From SIG588 sp045597045 (GTDB taxonomy: Bacteria; Bacillota; Clostridia; Oscillospirales; Acutalibacteraceae): DNA of 7,334 nt. The stretch lies in NCBI GenBank assembly GCA_045597045.1, contig JAZODN010000011.1, positions 1 through 7,334 on the forward strand. The letters run 5' to 3'. Shown here piece by piece: positions 1 through 5,856 of the stretch. The stretch's first letter is position 1, and the number at the start of each line of letters is the position of its first letter. A program made the translations under genes and the position numbers. A model generated the notes under the pieces. The model did not search any database. It worked only from the letters and a program-made list of their open reading frames with translations, and was not told where the DNA came from.

Positions 1-168
1 GATAACGTGGAAGAGATGGCTGAGGCGATGCATACCATGCTGTGCAACGGTGCCGACTACGATGCGGCGGTGATTCGCGCGCAAACCGTTGCACGTTTCG
101 GCAAAGCTGCGGTCAGCAGCCGCTTGCTCGCCGCCTGCGAAGAGGCAATGGGAGGTGCGGCATGCTGA
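1..168 (+). CDS. C-terminal end of a probable GT4-family glycosyltransferase (5' truncated)
   Basis: Frame 1 is open from the window edge to a TGA at 166-168 and gives the last 55 residues of a protein. The segment is helical and rich in Ala and Glu. It begins NVEEMAEAMHTML, continues through a short acidic turn, and reads AQTVARFGKAAVSSRLLAAC before ending in GAAC. This resembles the last helices of GT4/GT-B glycosyltransferases, where 'leAiaeal..ll.d' is followed by 'A...v.rFsw..va..yl..Y'. The catalytic domain lies outside the window, so donor and acceptor cannot be judged. The stop overlaps the start of the next gene by 7 nt, which suggests translational coupling and one operon. Another protein with a similar helical tail cannot be excluded. 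Confidence 0.55.
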   Translation, partial: DNVEEMAEAMHTMLCNGADYDAAVIRAQTVARFGKAAVSSRLLAACEEAMGGAAC

Positions 169-1001
169 ATTTACCAACCACCCACACCCTCACGCCCCAC
201 GTGAAGGGGGAACTGGTGTATTATACCTTTCCCGTGTTGGATGCGGTGCCGTTTGTGCGACATGCGGTGTCTACGCGTCTCGGCGGCGTGAGTCAAGGTA
301 TCTTTGAAAGCATGAATTTGAGCTTTGGCCGTGACGACGATCCCGTATGCGTGCGTGAAAATTTTGATCGTTTGTGCGGTGCTGTCGGTGTGGAGACCGA
401 TCGTATCGTGCTTTCTCGACAGGAGCATCACACCTTCGTGCGTAACGTCACGGCAGCAGATTGCGGAAAGGGCATCACACGCCCACGGGATTACGATGAT
501 TTCGACGGCTTGCTCACGGATGAGCCGGGGGTGGTGCTTTGCACACAATATGCCGATTGCGTGCCGCTGTTGTTCGCCGACCCGAAAAAACGGGTGGTGG
601 GCACTTCTCATTCCGGGTGGAAAGGCACCGTGGCAGAAATGGGCCGCGTGACGGTGGAACGTATGGTAAGCGATTATGGCTGTCGGCGCGAGGATATCGT
701 GGCAGGTATCGGCCCGTCGATCGGTCCTTGCTGCTTTGAAGTGGATGAGCCGGTATACGACCGTTTTGCGGCTATGGACATGTTTGACGAAGCGTGTGTG
801 AAACATATGCCGAACGGCAAGTTTTTCATTGATATGTGGCAGGTCAATCGTCGCATATTGCTGGCTGCCGGCCTTGCGGAAGAGCATATCAGCACCACCG
901 ATCTGTGCACGCGCTGTCGCCCCGACGTGTTTTGGTCTCACCGTGCGACAAACGGTATTCGCGGAAGTTTAGCGGCGCTCATATCCATAGGAACAGAATA
1001 A
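162..1001 (+). CDS. pgeF: YfiH/PgeF family protein (peptidoglycan editing factor, multicopper-laccase-like domain)
   Basis: This is a 279-residue single-domain protein of the DUF152/YfiH/LACC1 family. Characterised members are zinc-dependent purine nucleoside phosphorylases/adenosine deaminases, and E. coli YfiH also limits misincorporation of amino acids into peptidoglycan precursors. Visible family signatures are TRLGGVS (38-44), MNLSF (51-55), QEH (87-89), DGLLTDEPG (115-123), ADCVPLL (131-137), HSGWKGT (150-156), GIGPSIGPCCFEV and a C-terminal SHRATNGIRG segment. H89, C133 and H150 match the three metal/active-site ligands of E. coli YfiH (H71, C107, H124). I chose ATG 162 because GGAGG (151-155) lies 6 nt upstream and residues from there on fit the family; an open frame extends further 5' but lies inside the upstream gene. 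The start overlaps the upstream stop by 7 nt. Family assignment is secure; the physiological substrate is not known from sequence. Confidence 0.93.
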   Translation: MLNLPTTHTLTPHVKGELVYYTFPVLDAVPFVRHAVSTRLGGVSQGIFESMNLSFGRDDDPVCVRENFDRLCGAVGVETDRIVLSRQEHHTFVRNVTAADCGKGITRPRDYDDFDGLLTDEPGVVLCTQYADCVPLLFADPKKRVVGTSHSGWKGTVAEMGRVTVERMVSDYGCRREDIVAGIGPSIGPCCFEVDEPVYDRFAAMDMFDEACVKHMPNGKFFIDMWQVNRRILLAAGLAEEHISTTDLCTRCRPDVFWSHRATNGIRGSLAALISIGTE

Positions 1002-1020
1002 ACCGTCCCCTCATAAGATG
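993..1020 (+). promoter_or_regulatory. Weak SigK-like promoter candidate for dpaAB
   Basis: The Bacillus SigK consensus is AC, 16-17 nt, then CATANNNTA. Here AC is at 993-994 (inside the 3' end of pgeF) and CATAAGATG is at 1012-1020, 17 nt apart. The -10 element differs from consensus at one defined position (G for the final A). In B. subtilis the spoVF (dpa) operon is transcribed by SigK in the mother cell, so a SigK site is expected here. The match is short and could arise by chance. A predicted start about 6-8 nt beyond the -10 would fall near 1026-1028. Confidence 0.3.
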
Positions 1021-1058
1021 TAGTGAGTCGAAATTGCATCCTATGGGGGGATATTTTT
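1007..1058 (+). terminator. Long hairpin plus T-tract between pgeF and dpaA; 3' arm contains the dpaA Shine-Dalgarno
   Basis: Bases 1007-1020 pair with 1037-1050 over 14 positions: 12 Watson-Crick pairs, one U-G wobble (1011/1046) and one A-C mismatch (1016/1041). The 5' arm begins CCCCTCATA and the 3' arm ends TATGGGGGG. The 16-nt loop (1021-1036) could partly zip further (1021/1036, 1022/1035). ATATTTTT (1051-1058) follows directly and then the dpaA ATG. As seen, it fits an intrinsic terminator of the pgeF transcript. The same G-run (1045-1050) is the only Shine-Dalgarno for dpaA, 8 nt before its start, so the structure would also hide that site in read-through RNA. Confidence 0.6.
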
Positions 1059-1934
1059 ATGCAAACAACGGAAACTTTTGCGGTCATCGGCGGCGATTTG
1101 CGCGCCGCTTATCTTGCCGATCTATTGGCGCAGGACGGATATAAAGTGATCACCGCCGGTTTGGACAGTACCGATCTGCCGCCTTGTGTGACCGGTTGCA
1201 CCAATCCCACGCAAGCGGTGACGCTGGCTGATTGTGTTATTTTGCCGCTTCCCGTGACGGTTGACGGCACCCTCCTGAATGCGCCGTTTTCACGTGTGCG
1301 CATTCAGTTGGAACAGGTGTTTAGCAGTCTTTCGCCGGCACAGTTTGTGGCGGCCGGCGGTATGCCGAGCGAGTGGAATGCGTTGCTTTCGGCCGGCGGC
1401 GTGACGGTACACGACTACTTACGGCGCGAGGAACTGGCGCTGCTCAACAGCGCGCCCACTGCCGAAGGGGCAGTGCAACTGGCCATGGAGGAGTTGCCTG
1501 TCACCGTGCGCGGTGCACGTGCTCTGGTCACGGGATACGGACGTGTGGCACGGGCGCTTGCCGCGCTGCTCACGGCCATGGGGGCGACGGTTACGGTGGC
1601 GGCACGGCGGTGTGCCGACCGTGCGGCTGCCACACTTGCGGGGTGTGCAGCGGTGGAGATCGGTGCCATGGCTGATGCAGGGGATTTTGACGTCGTTTTC
1701 AACACGGTCCCGGCGCTGCTGTTTGATGCCGCGTGTTTACAAAAACTGAGTCGCAGCACCTTGCTGATCGATCTCGCTTCGCTGCCCGGTGGGGTTGATT
1801 TTGCGGCGGCAGCGGCTTTGCAGATCAAGACGGTTAGAGCGCTGTCGCTGCCCGGACGGGTGGCGCCGAAGACCGCGGCCGACATTGTGCGGCAAACGGT
1901 GTTGAATATGTTGCGTGAGGAGGGGCGGTTATGA
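1059..1934 (+). CDS. dpaA: Dipicolinate synthase subunit A
   Basis: This 291-residue protein is the NAD(P)-binding subunit of dipicolinate synthase (SpoVFA/DpaA). The complex oxidises dihydrodipicolinate, or its hydrated form, from the lysine pathway to dipicolinic acid, which is made in the mother cell and loaded into the spore core as the calcium chelate. The N-terminal domain starts with the typical FAVIGGDLRAAYLADLL. A second Rossmann domain carries GYGRVARAL (159-167), followed by a basic AARR region after the next strand and NTVPALLF. The C-terminus has the diagnostic LSLPGRVAPKTA (about 262-272). ATG 1059 was chosen because GGGGGG (1045-1050) sits 8 nt upstream and FAVIGG then begins at residue 7. 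Length is close to the usual 290-300. It overlaps dpaB by ATGA, indicating translational coupling. A hairpin overlapping the ribosome site may regulate it. Confidence 0.94.
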   Translation: MQTTETFAVIGGDLRAAYLADLLAQDGYKVITAGLDSTDLPPCVTGCTNPTQAVTLADCVILPLPVTVDGTLLNAPFSRVRIQLEQVFSSLSPAQFVAAGGMPSEWNALLSAGGVTVHDYLRREELALLNSAPTAEGAVQLAMEELPVTVRGARALVTGYGRVARALAALLTAMGATVTVAARRCADRAAATLAGCAAVEIGAMADAGDFDVVFNTVPALLFDAACLQKLSRSTLLIDLASLPGGVDFAAAAALQIKTVRALSLPGRVAPKTAADIVRQTVLNMLREEGRL

Positions 1935-2506
1935 GTGGTTGGCGTATTGGTTGGGCATTGTGCGGTTCCTTCTGCACGCTGAAAACGGTGACGGAGGAAA
2001 TGGCCAAAACGGTGGCGGCAGGTCACACGGTGTTGCCCATATTTTCCTCTCCTATGTGTACGGTAGACACACGCTTCGGCACGGCAGAGCACTGGCGTAT
2101 GCACATTGCGGATTTGTGCGACACACCGCCGCTTACCACCATAACCGAGGTGGAGCCGCTGGGGCCGCGCGATATGCTGGATGTGCTGGTGGTGGCGCCC
2201 TGCACCGGCAGCACGCTTGCGCGGCTTGCCGCAGGGGACAGCAGTACGGCCGTTACGTTGGCGGTCAAATCCCATCTGCGGCGCGAACGTCCTGTGGTGT
2301 TGGCGGTTTCCACCAACGACGCACTGGCCGGCTCGTTCCCTTCTATTGCGGCGCTGAAAAACCGCAAGCATTACTATTTTGTGCCGATGCGGCAGGATGC
2401 GCCGACCGATAAACCCAACTCGTTGGTGGCGGATTTTTCGCGTATCGGTCAAACGGTGGAGGCCGCCGTGCAGGGCAGGCAGCTGCAACCGCTGTTTTTG
2501 GGGTGA
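1931..2506 (+). CDS. dpaB: Dipicolinate synthase subunit B (flavoprotein-like)
   Basis: This 191-residue protein belongs to the SpoVFB/DpaB group of the flavoprotein (HFCD/UbiX-like) superfamily and acts with DpaA in dipicolinate synthesis during sporulation. Landmarks are the N-terminal strand-loop IGWALCGSFCTL (6-17), matching the family pattern 'GyAltGSFCTf'; FSSPMCTVDTRFG (38-50), close to the family's 'S..v..tdTrFG'; DVLVVAPCTGSTLARLAAG (84-102), the flavin-binding-type segment; and VSTNDALAG (126-134), family 'isTNDaLg'. The ATG overlaps the dpaA TGA (ATGA, 1931-1934). AGGAGG (1918-1923) lies 7 nt upstream inside dpaA, so its translation is efficient and coupled. Length matches the family (about 190-200). 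No clear terminator follows; the next promoter begins 26 nt after the stop. Confidence 0.94.
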   Translation: MSGWRIGWALCGSFCTLKTVTEEMAKTVAAGHTVLPIFSSPMCTVDTRFGTAEHWRMHIADLCDTPPLTTITEVEPLGPRDMLDVLVVAPCTGSTLARLAAGDSSTAVTLAVKSHLRRERPVVLAVSTNDALAGSFPSIAALKNRKHYYFVPMRQDAPTDKPNSLVADFSRIGQTVEAAVQGRQLQPLFLG

Positions 2507-2531
2507 ACAGACACTTTTTTATAAAATATTC

Positions 2532-2560
2532 TTGACATTTTTTTCGACAGCAATTATAAT
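2532..2560 (+). promoter_or_regulatory. Consensus sigma-A promoter of the alaS operon
   Basis: TTGACA (2532-2537) and TATAAT (2555-2560) are both perfect hexamers separated by the optimal 17 nt, with an AT-rich stretch upstream (2515-2530) that could act as an UP-like element. Transcription is expected to start near 2567, just before the first conserved T-box elements. Strength therefore looks maximal at initiation, leaving control to the attenuator downstream. Confidence 0.92.
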
Positions 2561-2566
2561 GTATAC

Positions 2567-2814
2567 AATATTATTGTTGGCGATGAGGAAGTCCATTTGC
2601 TTTTGCCGCACAGAGAGAGGCACTCGGGGAAACTCGGCTGCAAGGTGCCTTGCGATACCAACTGCAAAAAGCCGCTTCGGAGCCGCTGTCACGAGGAGTG
2701 ACGCGTCCTGCCCCCGTTATCGGGCATACGAGTGGGAGCCGGTTTTCGGCTTCAATTTGGGTGGTACCACGGAGTTTCCGTCCCATATACGGGCGGAAAC
2801 TCTTTCTATTTTTT
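2567..2814 (+). promoter_or_regulatory. T-box riboswitch leader, alanine-specific (GCC specifier)
   Basis: This leader senses uncharged tRNA-Ala and allows read-through into alaS when alanyl-tRNA is low. Stem I elements are visible. A K-turn-like base pairs GGC (2579-2581) with GCC (2682-2684), with GATGA opposite GGA. GAAG (2588-2591) pairs with CTTC (2675-2678), and TTTGC (2596-2600) pairs with GCAAA (2664-2668). The internal loop between these two helices holds GCC (2671-2673) followed by purine G2674, which is the specifier position; GCC is an Ala codon. AGAGAG (2612-2617) and the GGCTGCAAGG segment (2636-2645) fit the distal AG-bulge and apical motifs. GTCAC/GTGAC (2688-2692/2698-2702), a GCCC/GGGC stem near 2710-2725 and AGCCG/CGGCT near 2738-2751 form the middle hairpins. 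The T-box core GGGTGGTACCACGG (2759-2772) includes TGGT, complementary to the ACCA tail expected for tRNA-Ala with A73. Confidence 0.93.
2772..2814 (+). terminator. Intrinsic terminator of the alaS T-box (attenuator)
   Basis: Bases 2772-2783 (GAGTTTCCGTCC) pair with 2791-2802 (GGGCGGAAACTC) as a 12-position stem with one U-G wobble and a 7-nt loop, followed by a T-rich tract (2803-2814). The 5' strand starts right at the end of the T-box core, so antiterminator and terminator are mutually exclusive. This is the usual T-box arrangement. Confidence 0.92.
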
Positions 2815-2841
2815 AAAAAACGAGAGGATGTCAAACACACT

Positions 2842-5475
2842 ATGAAATGGACCGGATTGAACGAATTGAGAGAAAAATACCTTGCATTCTTTGAAAGCAA
2901 GGGTCACCTGCGTCTGCCCAGTTTTTCGCTGGTGCCGCAGGGGGATAAATCCCTGCTGCTTATCAACGCCGGCATGGCGCCGATGAAAAAGTATTTCACG
3001 GGTGAGGTGACGCCGCCGCGCACCCGCGTGACCACCTGCCAAAAGTGCATCCGCACCCCCGATATTGAGCGCGTGGGAAAAACGGCACGTCACGGTACCT
3101 ATTTTGAAATGCTGGGCAACTTCAGCTTCGGCGATTACTTTAAGCATGAAGCTACGGCGTGGGCATGGGAGTTCTGCACCAAGGTGCTGGAGTTGCCGGT
3201 GGATCGCCTGTGGATCAGCATTTATGAAGAAGACGATGAAGCGTTTGATATCTGGACGAAAGAGGTCGGCGTGGATCCTTCGCACATCGTGCGTCTGGGC
3301 AAGGCAGATAATTTCTGGGAGCATGGCTCCGGTCCCTGCGGCCCCTGCTCGGAGATCCACCTGGATCGCGGTGAAGAGTTCGGTTGCGGCTCGCCCGATT
3401 GCGGCGTGGGCTGCGATTGCGACCGCTTTCTCGAGTTCTGGAACCTGGTGTTTACCCAGTTCGATAACGACGGCAACAACAACTACACCCGCTTGAAGAA
3501 CCCGAACATTGATACCGGCATGGGTCTTGAGCGTTTGGCGTGTATTATGCAGGGCGTGAACAACCTCTTTGAGGTGGATACCGTGCAGAACATCATGAAG
3601 CACGTGAGCCGCATTGCCGGCGTGCAATACGGCGAAGATGAGCGCACCGATATCTCGCTGCGTGTGATCACTGACCATATCCGTTCCACCACCTTTATGA
3701 TCGGTGACGGCGTGAGGCCCTCGAATGAAGGGCGCGGTTACGTGTTGCGCCGTCTGCTGCGCCGTGCAGCGCGTCACGGCCGCTTGCTCGGCATTGGCGA
3801 GCCGTTTCTGCATCAGGTGTGCGAGACGGTGATTGCGGAAAACGCTTCGGCGTATCCCGAACTCGGTGACAAGGCCGATTTCATTAAGAAACTGATCTTG
3901 GTGGAAGAAGAGGCGTTTGGCAAAACGATCGATGCCGGCCTGGCCATGCTCGACGACATGTTGGCAAACCTCAACGGCACCGAACTGTCGGGTGCCGTTG
4001 CGTTTAAACTGTATGATACTTACGGATTCCCGTTGGATCTGACTCAGGATATTCTGGAAGAAAAAGGTCTCACGGTCGGGGAAGAGGAGTTCCGCGAGTT
4101 GATGATGGCTCAGCGTGCCCGTGCTCGTGCGGCGCGCAAAGATGCCGGTGCGGATGCGTGGAAGAACAGCGGTGCTGCACTGAAAGACGTGGCGGCGGCC
4201 CGTTTTGTCGGTTACACCGACCTCACTGTTCAGGCGAAGGTTACCGCCCTTGTGAAGGATGAGCAGCGTGTGGAAGAGATTGCCGATGGTGACGCGGCAC
4301 TGGTGCTCCTGGACGTGACGCCCTTCTATGGCGAAAGCGGCGGTCAGGTGGGCGATATCGGTCTGCTCACCAACGAAGGCGCAACCGTGGAGGTGCAAAA
4401 CACCCTGAAGGGTACAGACGGTGCGGTGCTGCACCTGGCGGAAGTCAAACAGGGCACGCTGCGCGTGGGGGATACCGTCACTGCGGCGGTGGACGCCACC
4501 ACCCGTGCGGCGACCATGCGCAACCACACGGCGGCGCACTTGCTGCAAGCGGCGCTGCGGGAGCAGCTTGGCAGTCATGTGGAACAGGCCGGCCAGTTGG
4601 TGAATGCCGAACGCATGCGCTTCGACTTCACCCACTTCTCCTCGCTCACGGCTGAGCAGATCGCCGCGGTGGAAGACCGTGTGAACGGCTGGATCCTGGA
4701 TGGCGTAGCGGCAGATATCCGTGAGATGCCGATTGATGAAGCGCGTGCGCTCGGTGCCATGGCACTGTTTGGCGAAAAATACGGCGACGTGGTGCGCGTG
4801 GTGCGCTTTGAAGGCGTGTCCACCGAACTGTGCGGCGGTACCCATGCAGATAATACCGCCAAGATCGGTCTGTTCCGTATTGTTTCGGAAGGCTCGGTTG
4901 CGGCCGGTGTGCGCCGTATCGAAGCGGTTACCGGCACCAACTTGCTGGCCGAGTGGCGCCGTGAGCATGCCGTGCTTCAGCAAACGGCCGAGGCCATTAA
5001 GGCGGCCGGTGCGGAGGATATTTTGCGCCGCACTGCACAGATGACCGCCGAACTGCGTGAATTGAAGAAAGAATTGGCCGAACTGAAAACTCAGGCGGCA
5101 GCCGGGCAGGCGGGCGACGTGTTTGCCGATGCCAAAGAGATCAGCGGCGTGAAGTTGGCTACCGCTGTGTACCGTGATATCGAATCCGGTGAATTGCGCA
5201 CCGTGTGCGACAGCTTGAAGAGCACGGCAGATAAGAATAAGGGCATTGTGTTGTTGGCCGGTATCAACGGCGAGGCGGTGACCTTCGTGTGCTATTGCTC
5301 GTCGGATGCAGTGAAGGCAGGTGCCAACGCCGGTGCCCTGATCAAAGCCACCTGCACCTTCTGCGGCGGCAAGGGCGGCGGTCGTCCCGACAGCGCCATG
5401 GGCGGCGCCAAAGACGTGAGCCGCGTGGAAGAGGCGCTTGCAGCGGCGGCAGATACCGTAGCTTCTATGCTGTAA
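2842..5475 (+). CDS. alaS: Alanine--tRNA ligase
   Basis: This 877-residue cytosolic class II synthetase charges tRNA-Ala and hydrolyses Ser- and Gly-tRNA-Ala. All domains are present. The catalytic core starts MKWTGLNELREKY and includes TCQKCIRT (65-72), HGTYFEMLGNFSFGDYF (84-100) and the motif 3 sequence GMGLERL (226-232). A Cys-rich insert has C182, C187, C191 and C193, usual in clostridial AlaRS. The editing domain has HTAAH (562-566) and CGGTH (664-668), aligning with E. coli zinc ligands H564, H568, C666 and H670. A charged helical linker follows, and the C-Ala domain contains CGGKGGGRPDSAMGG (841-855). ATG 2842 gives the family N-terminus; open frame exists upstream but lies inside the T-box. 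The nearest ribosome site, GAGAGG (2822-2827), is 14 nt away, longer than usual. It is the first gene of an operon controlled by the T-box. The coding sequence lacks TTA, CTA and TCA codons. Confidence 0.98.
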   Translation: MKWTGLNELREKYLAFFESKGHLRLPSFSLVPQGDKSLLLINAGMAPMKKYFTGEVTPPRTRVTTCQKCIRTPDIERVGKTARHGTYFEMLGNFSFGDYFKHEATAWAWEFCTKVLELPVDRLWISIYEEDDEAFDIWTKEVGVDPSHIVRLGKADNFWEHGSGPCGPCSEIHLDRGEEFGCGSPDCGVGCDCDRFLEFWNLVFTQFDNDGNNNYTRLKNPNIDTGMGLERLACIMQGVNNLFEVDTVQNIMKHVSRIAGVQYGEDERTDISLRVITDHIRSTTFMIGDGVRPSNEGRGYVLRRLLRRAARHGRLLGIGEPFLHQVCETVIAENASAYPELGDKADFIKKLILVEEEAFGKTIDAGLAMLDDMLANLNGTELSGAVAFKLYDTYGFPLDLTQDILEEKGLTVGEEEFRELMMAQRARARAARKDAGADAWKNSGAALKDVAAARFVGYTDLTVQAKVTALVKDEQRVEEIADGDAALVLLDVTPFYGESGGQVGDIGLLTNEGATVEVQNTLKGTDGAVLHLAEVKQGTLRVGDTVTAAVDATTRAATMRNHTAAHLLQAALREQLGSHVEQAGQLVNAERMRFDFTHFSSLTAEQIAAVEDRVNGWILDGVAADIREMPIDEARALGAMALFGEKYGDVVRVVRFEGVSTELCGGTHADNTAKIGLFRIVSEGSVAAGVRRIEAVTGTNLLAEWRREHAVLQQTAEAIKAAGAEDILRRTAQMTAELRELKKELAELKTQAAAGQAGDVFADAKEISGVKLATAVYRDIESGELRTVCDSLKSTADKNKGIVLLAGINGEAVTFVCYCSSDAVKAGANAGALIKATCTFCGGKGGGRPDSAMGGAKDVSRVEEALAAAADTVASML

Positions 5476-5487
5476 GAGGTGAGCGAA

Positions 5488-5820
5488 ATGGATTGTATTT
5501 TTTGCAAAATTGCGGCCGGGGAGATTCCCTCCAAGAAGGTGTACGAAGATGAACGTATTTTGGCGTTTCACGATATTGAGCCCAAAGCCCCCGTGCACGT
5601 CCTGGTAATCCCGAAGGAACACCTCACGGGCGCGGCGGTAATAACGGCCGAAAATGCTGCGGTGGTGGCACACATCTTTGCCACCGTTCCGCAGATCGCG
5701 AAAACGCTGGGCATCACCGATTTTCGTGTGGTGACCAACAACGGTGCCGATGCCGGGCAGACGGTGCATCATTTGCATTTTCACATTTTGGGCGGTGCAC
5801 CGCTTGGCGAAATGGCGTAA
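5488..5820 (+). CDS. HIT family protein (histidine triad nucleotide hydrolase/transferase)
   Basis: This is a 110-residue Hint-branch HIT protein. Family members hydrolyse nucleoside phosphoramidates and, notably, aminoacyl-adenylates such as those released by aminoacyl-tRNA synthetases. The N-terminus is the typical CIFCKIAAGEIPS (3-15), the middle has AFHDIEPKAPVHVLVIPKEH (26-45), and the signature triad is H95-L-H97-F-H99-I-L; by family analogy H97 is the nucleophile. C3, C6 and H45 are positioned as in members that bind structural zinc, but this is not proven. The protein ends GAPLGEMA, without the C-terminal Trp of eukaryotic Hint. ATG 5488 was chosen because AGAGGTG (5475-5481) lies 6 nt upstream; a GTG at 5479 falls inside that ribosome site. 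It begins 12 nt after alaS, so it is co-transcribed and under the alanine T-box. Clearing alanyl-AMP or related by-products is a plausible but inferred role. Confidence 0.95.
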   Translation: MDCIFCKIAAGEIPSKKVYEDERILAFHDIEPKAPVHVLVIPKEHLTGAAVITAENAAVVAHIFATVPQIAKTLGITDFRVVTNNGADAGQTVHHLHFHILGGAPLGEMA

Positions 5821-5856
5821 CGGCGCGGCCGACTTCAAAAGAGAGGAAGAACACCC

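Noticed and set aside
171..2488. Other long antisense frames opposite pgeF and dpaA-dpaB
   Set aside because: They run through strongly conserved sense genes, have no plausible ribosome sites or family signatures, and follow from the same GC-rich codon bias.
2492..2520. Possible terminator after dpaB: CTGTT (2492-2496) with AACAG (2506-2510), then a T-run at 2515-2520
   Set aside because: The stem has only five pairs, is AT-rich, spans the stop codon and is separated from the T-run; too weak to call.
2576..2662. Pairing of GTTGG (2576-2580) with CCAAC (2658-2662) as the T-box Stem I base
   Set aside because: It is incompatible with the better-supported nested helices around the specifier loop and the K-turn (2579-2600 with 2664-2684).
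2828..2845. A five-codon ATG...TGA frame overlapping the alaS start
   Set aside because: Its ATG touches the Shine-Dalgarno with no spacing, so initiation is unlikely, and T-box control needs no leader peptide.
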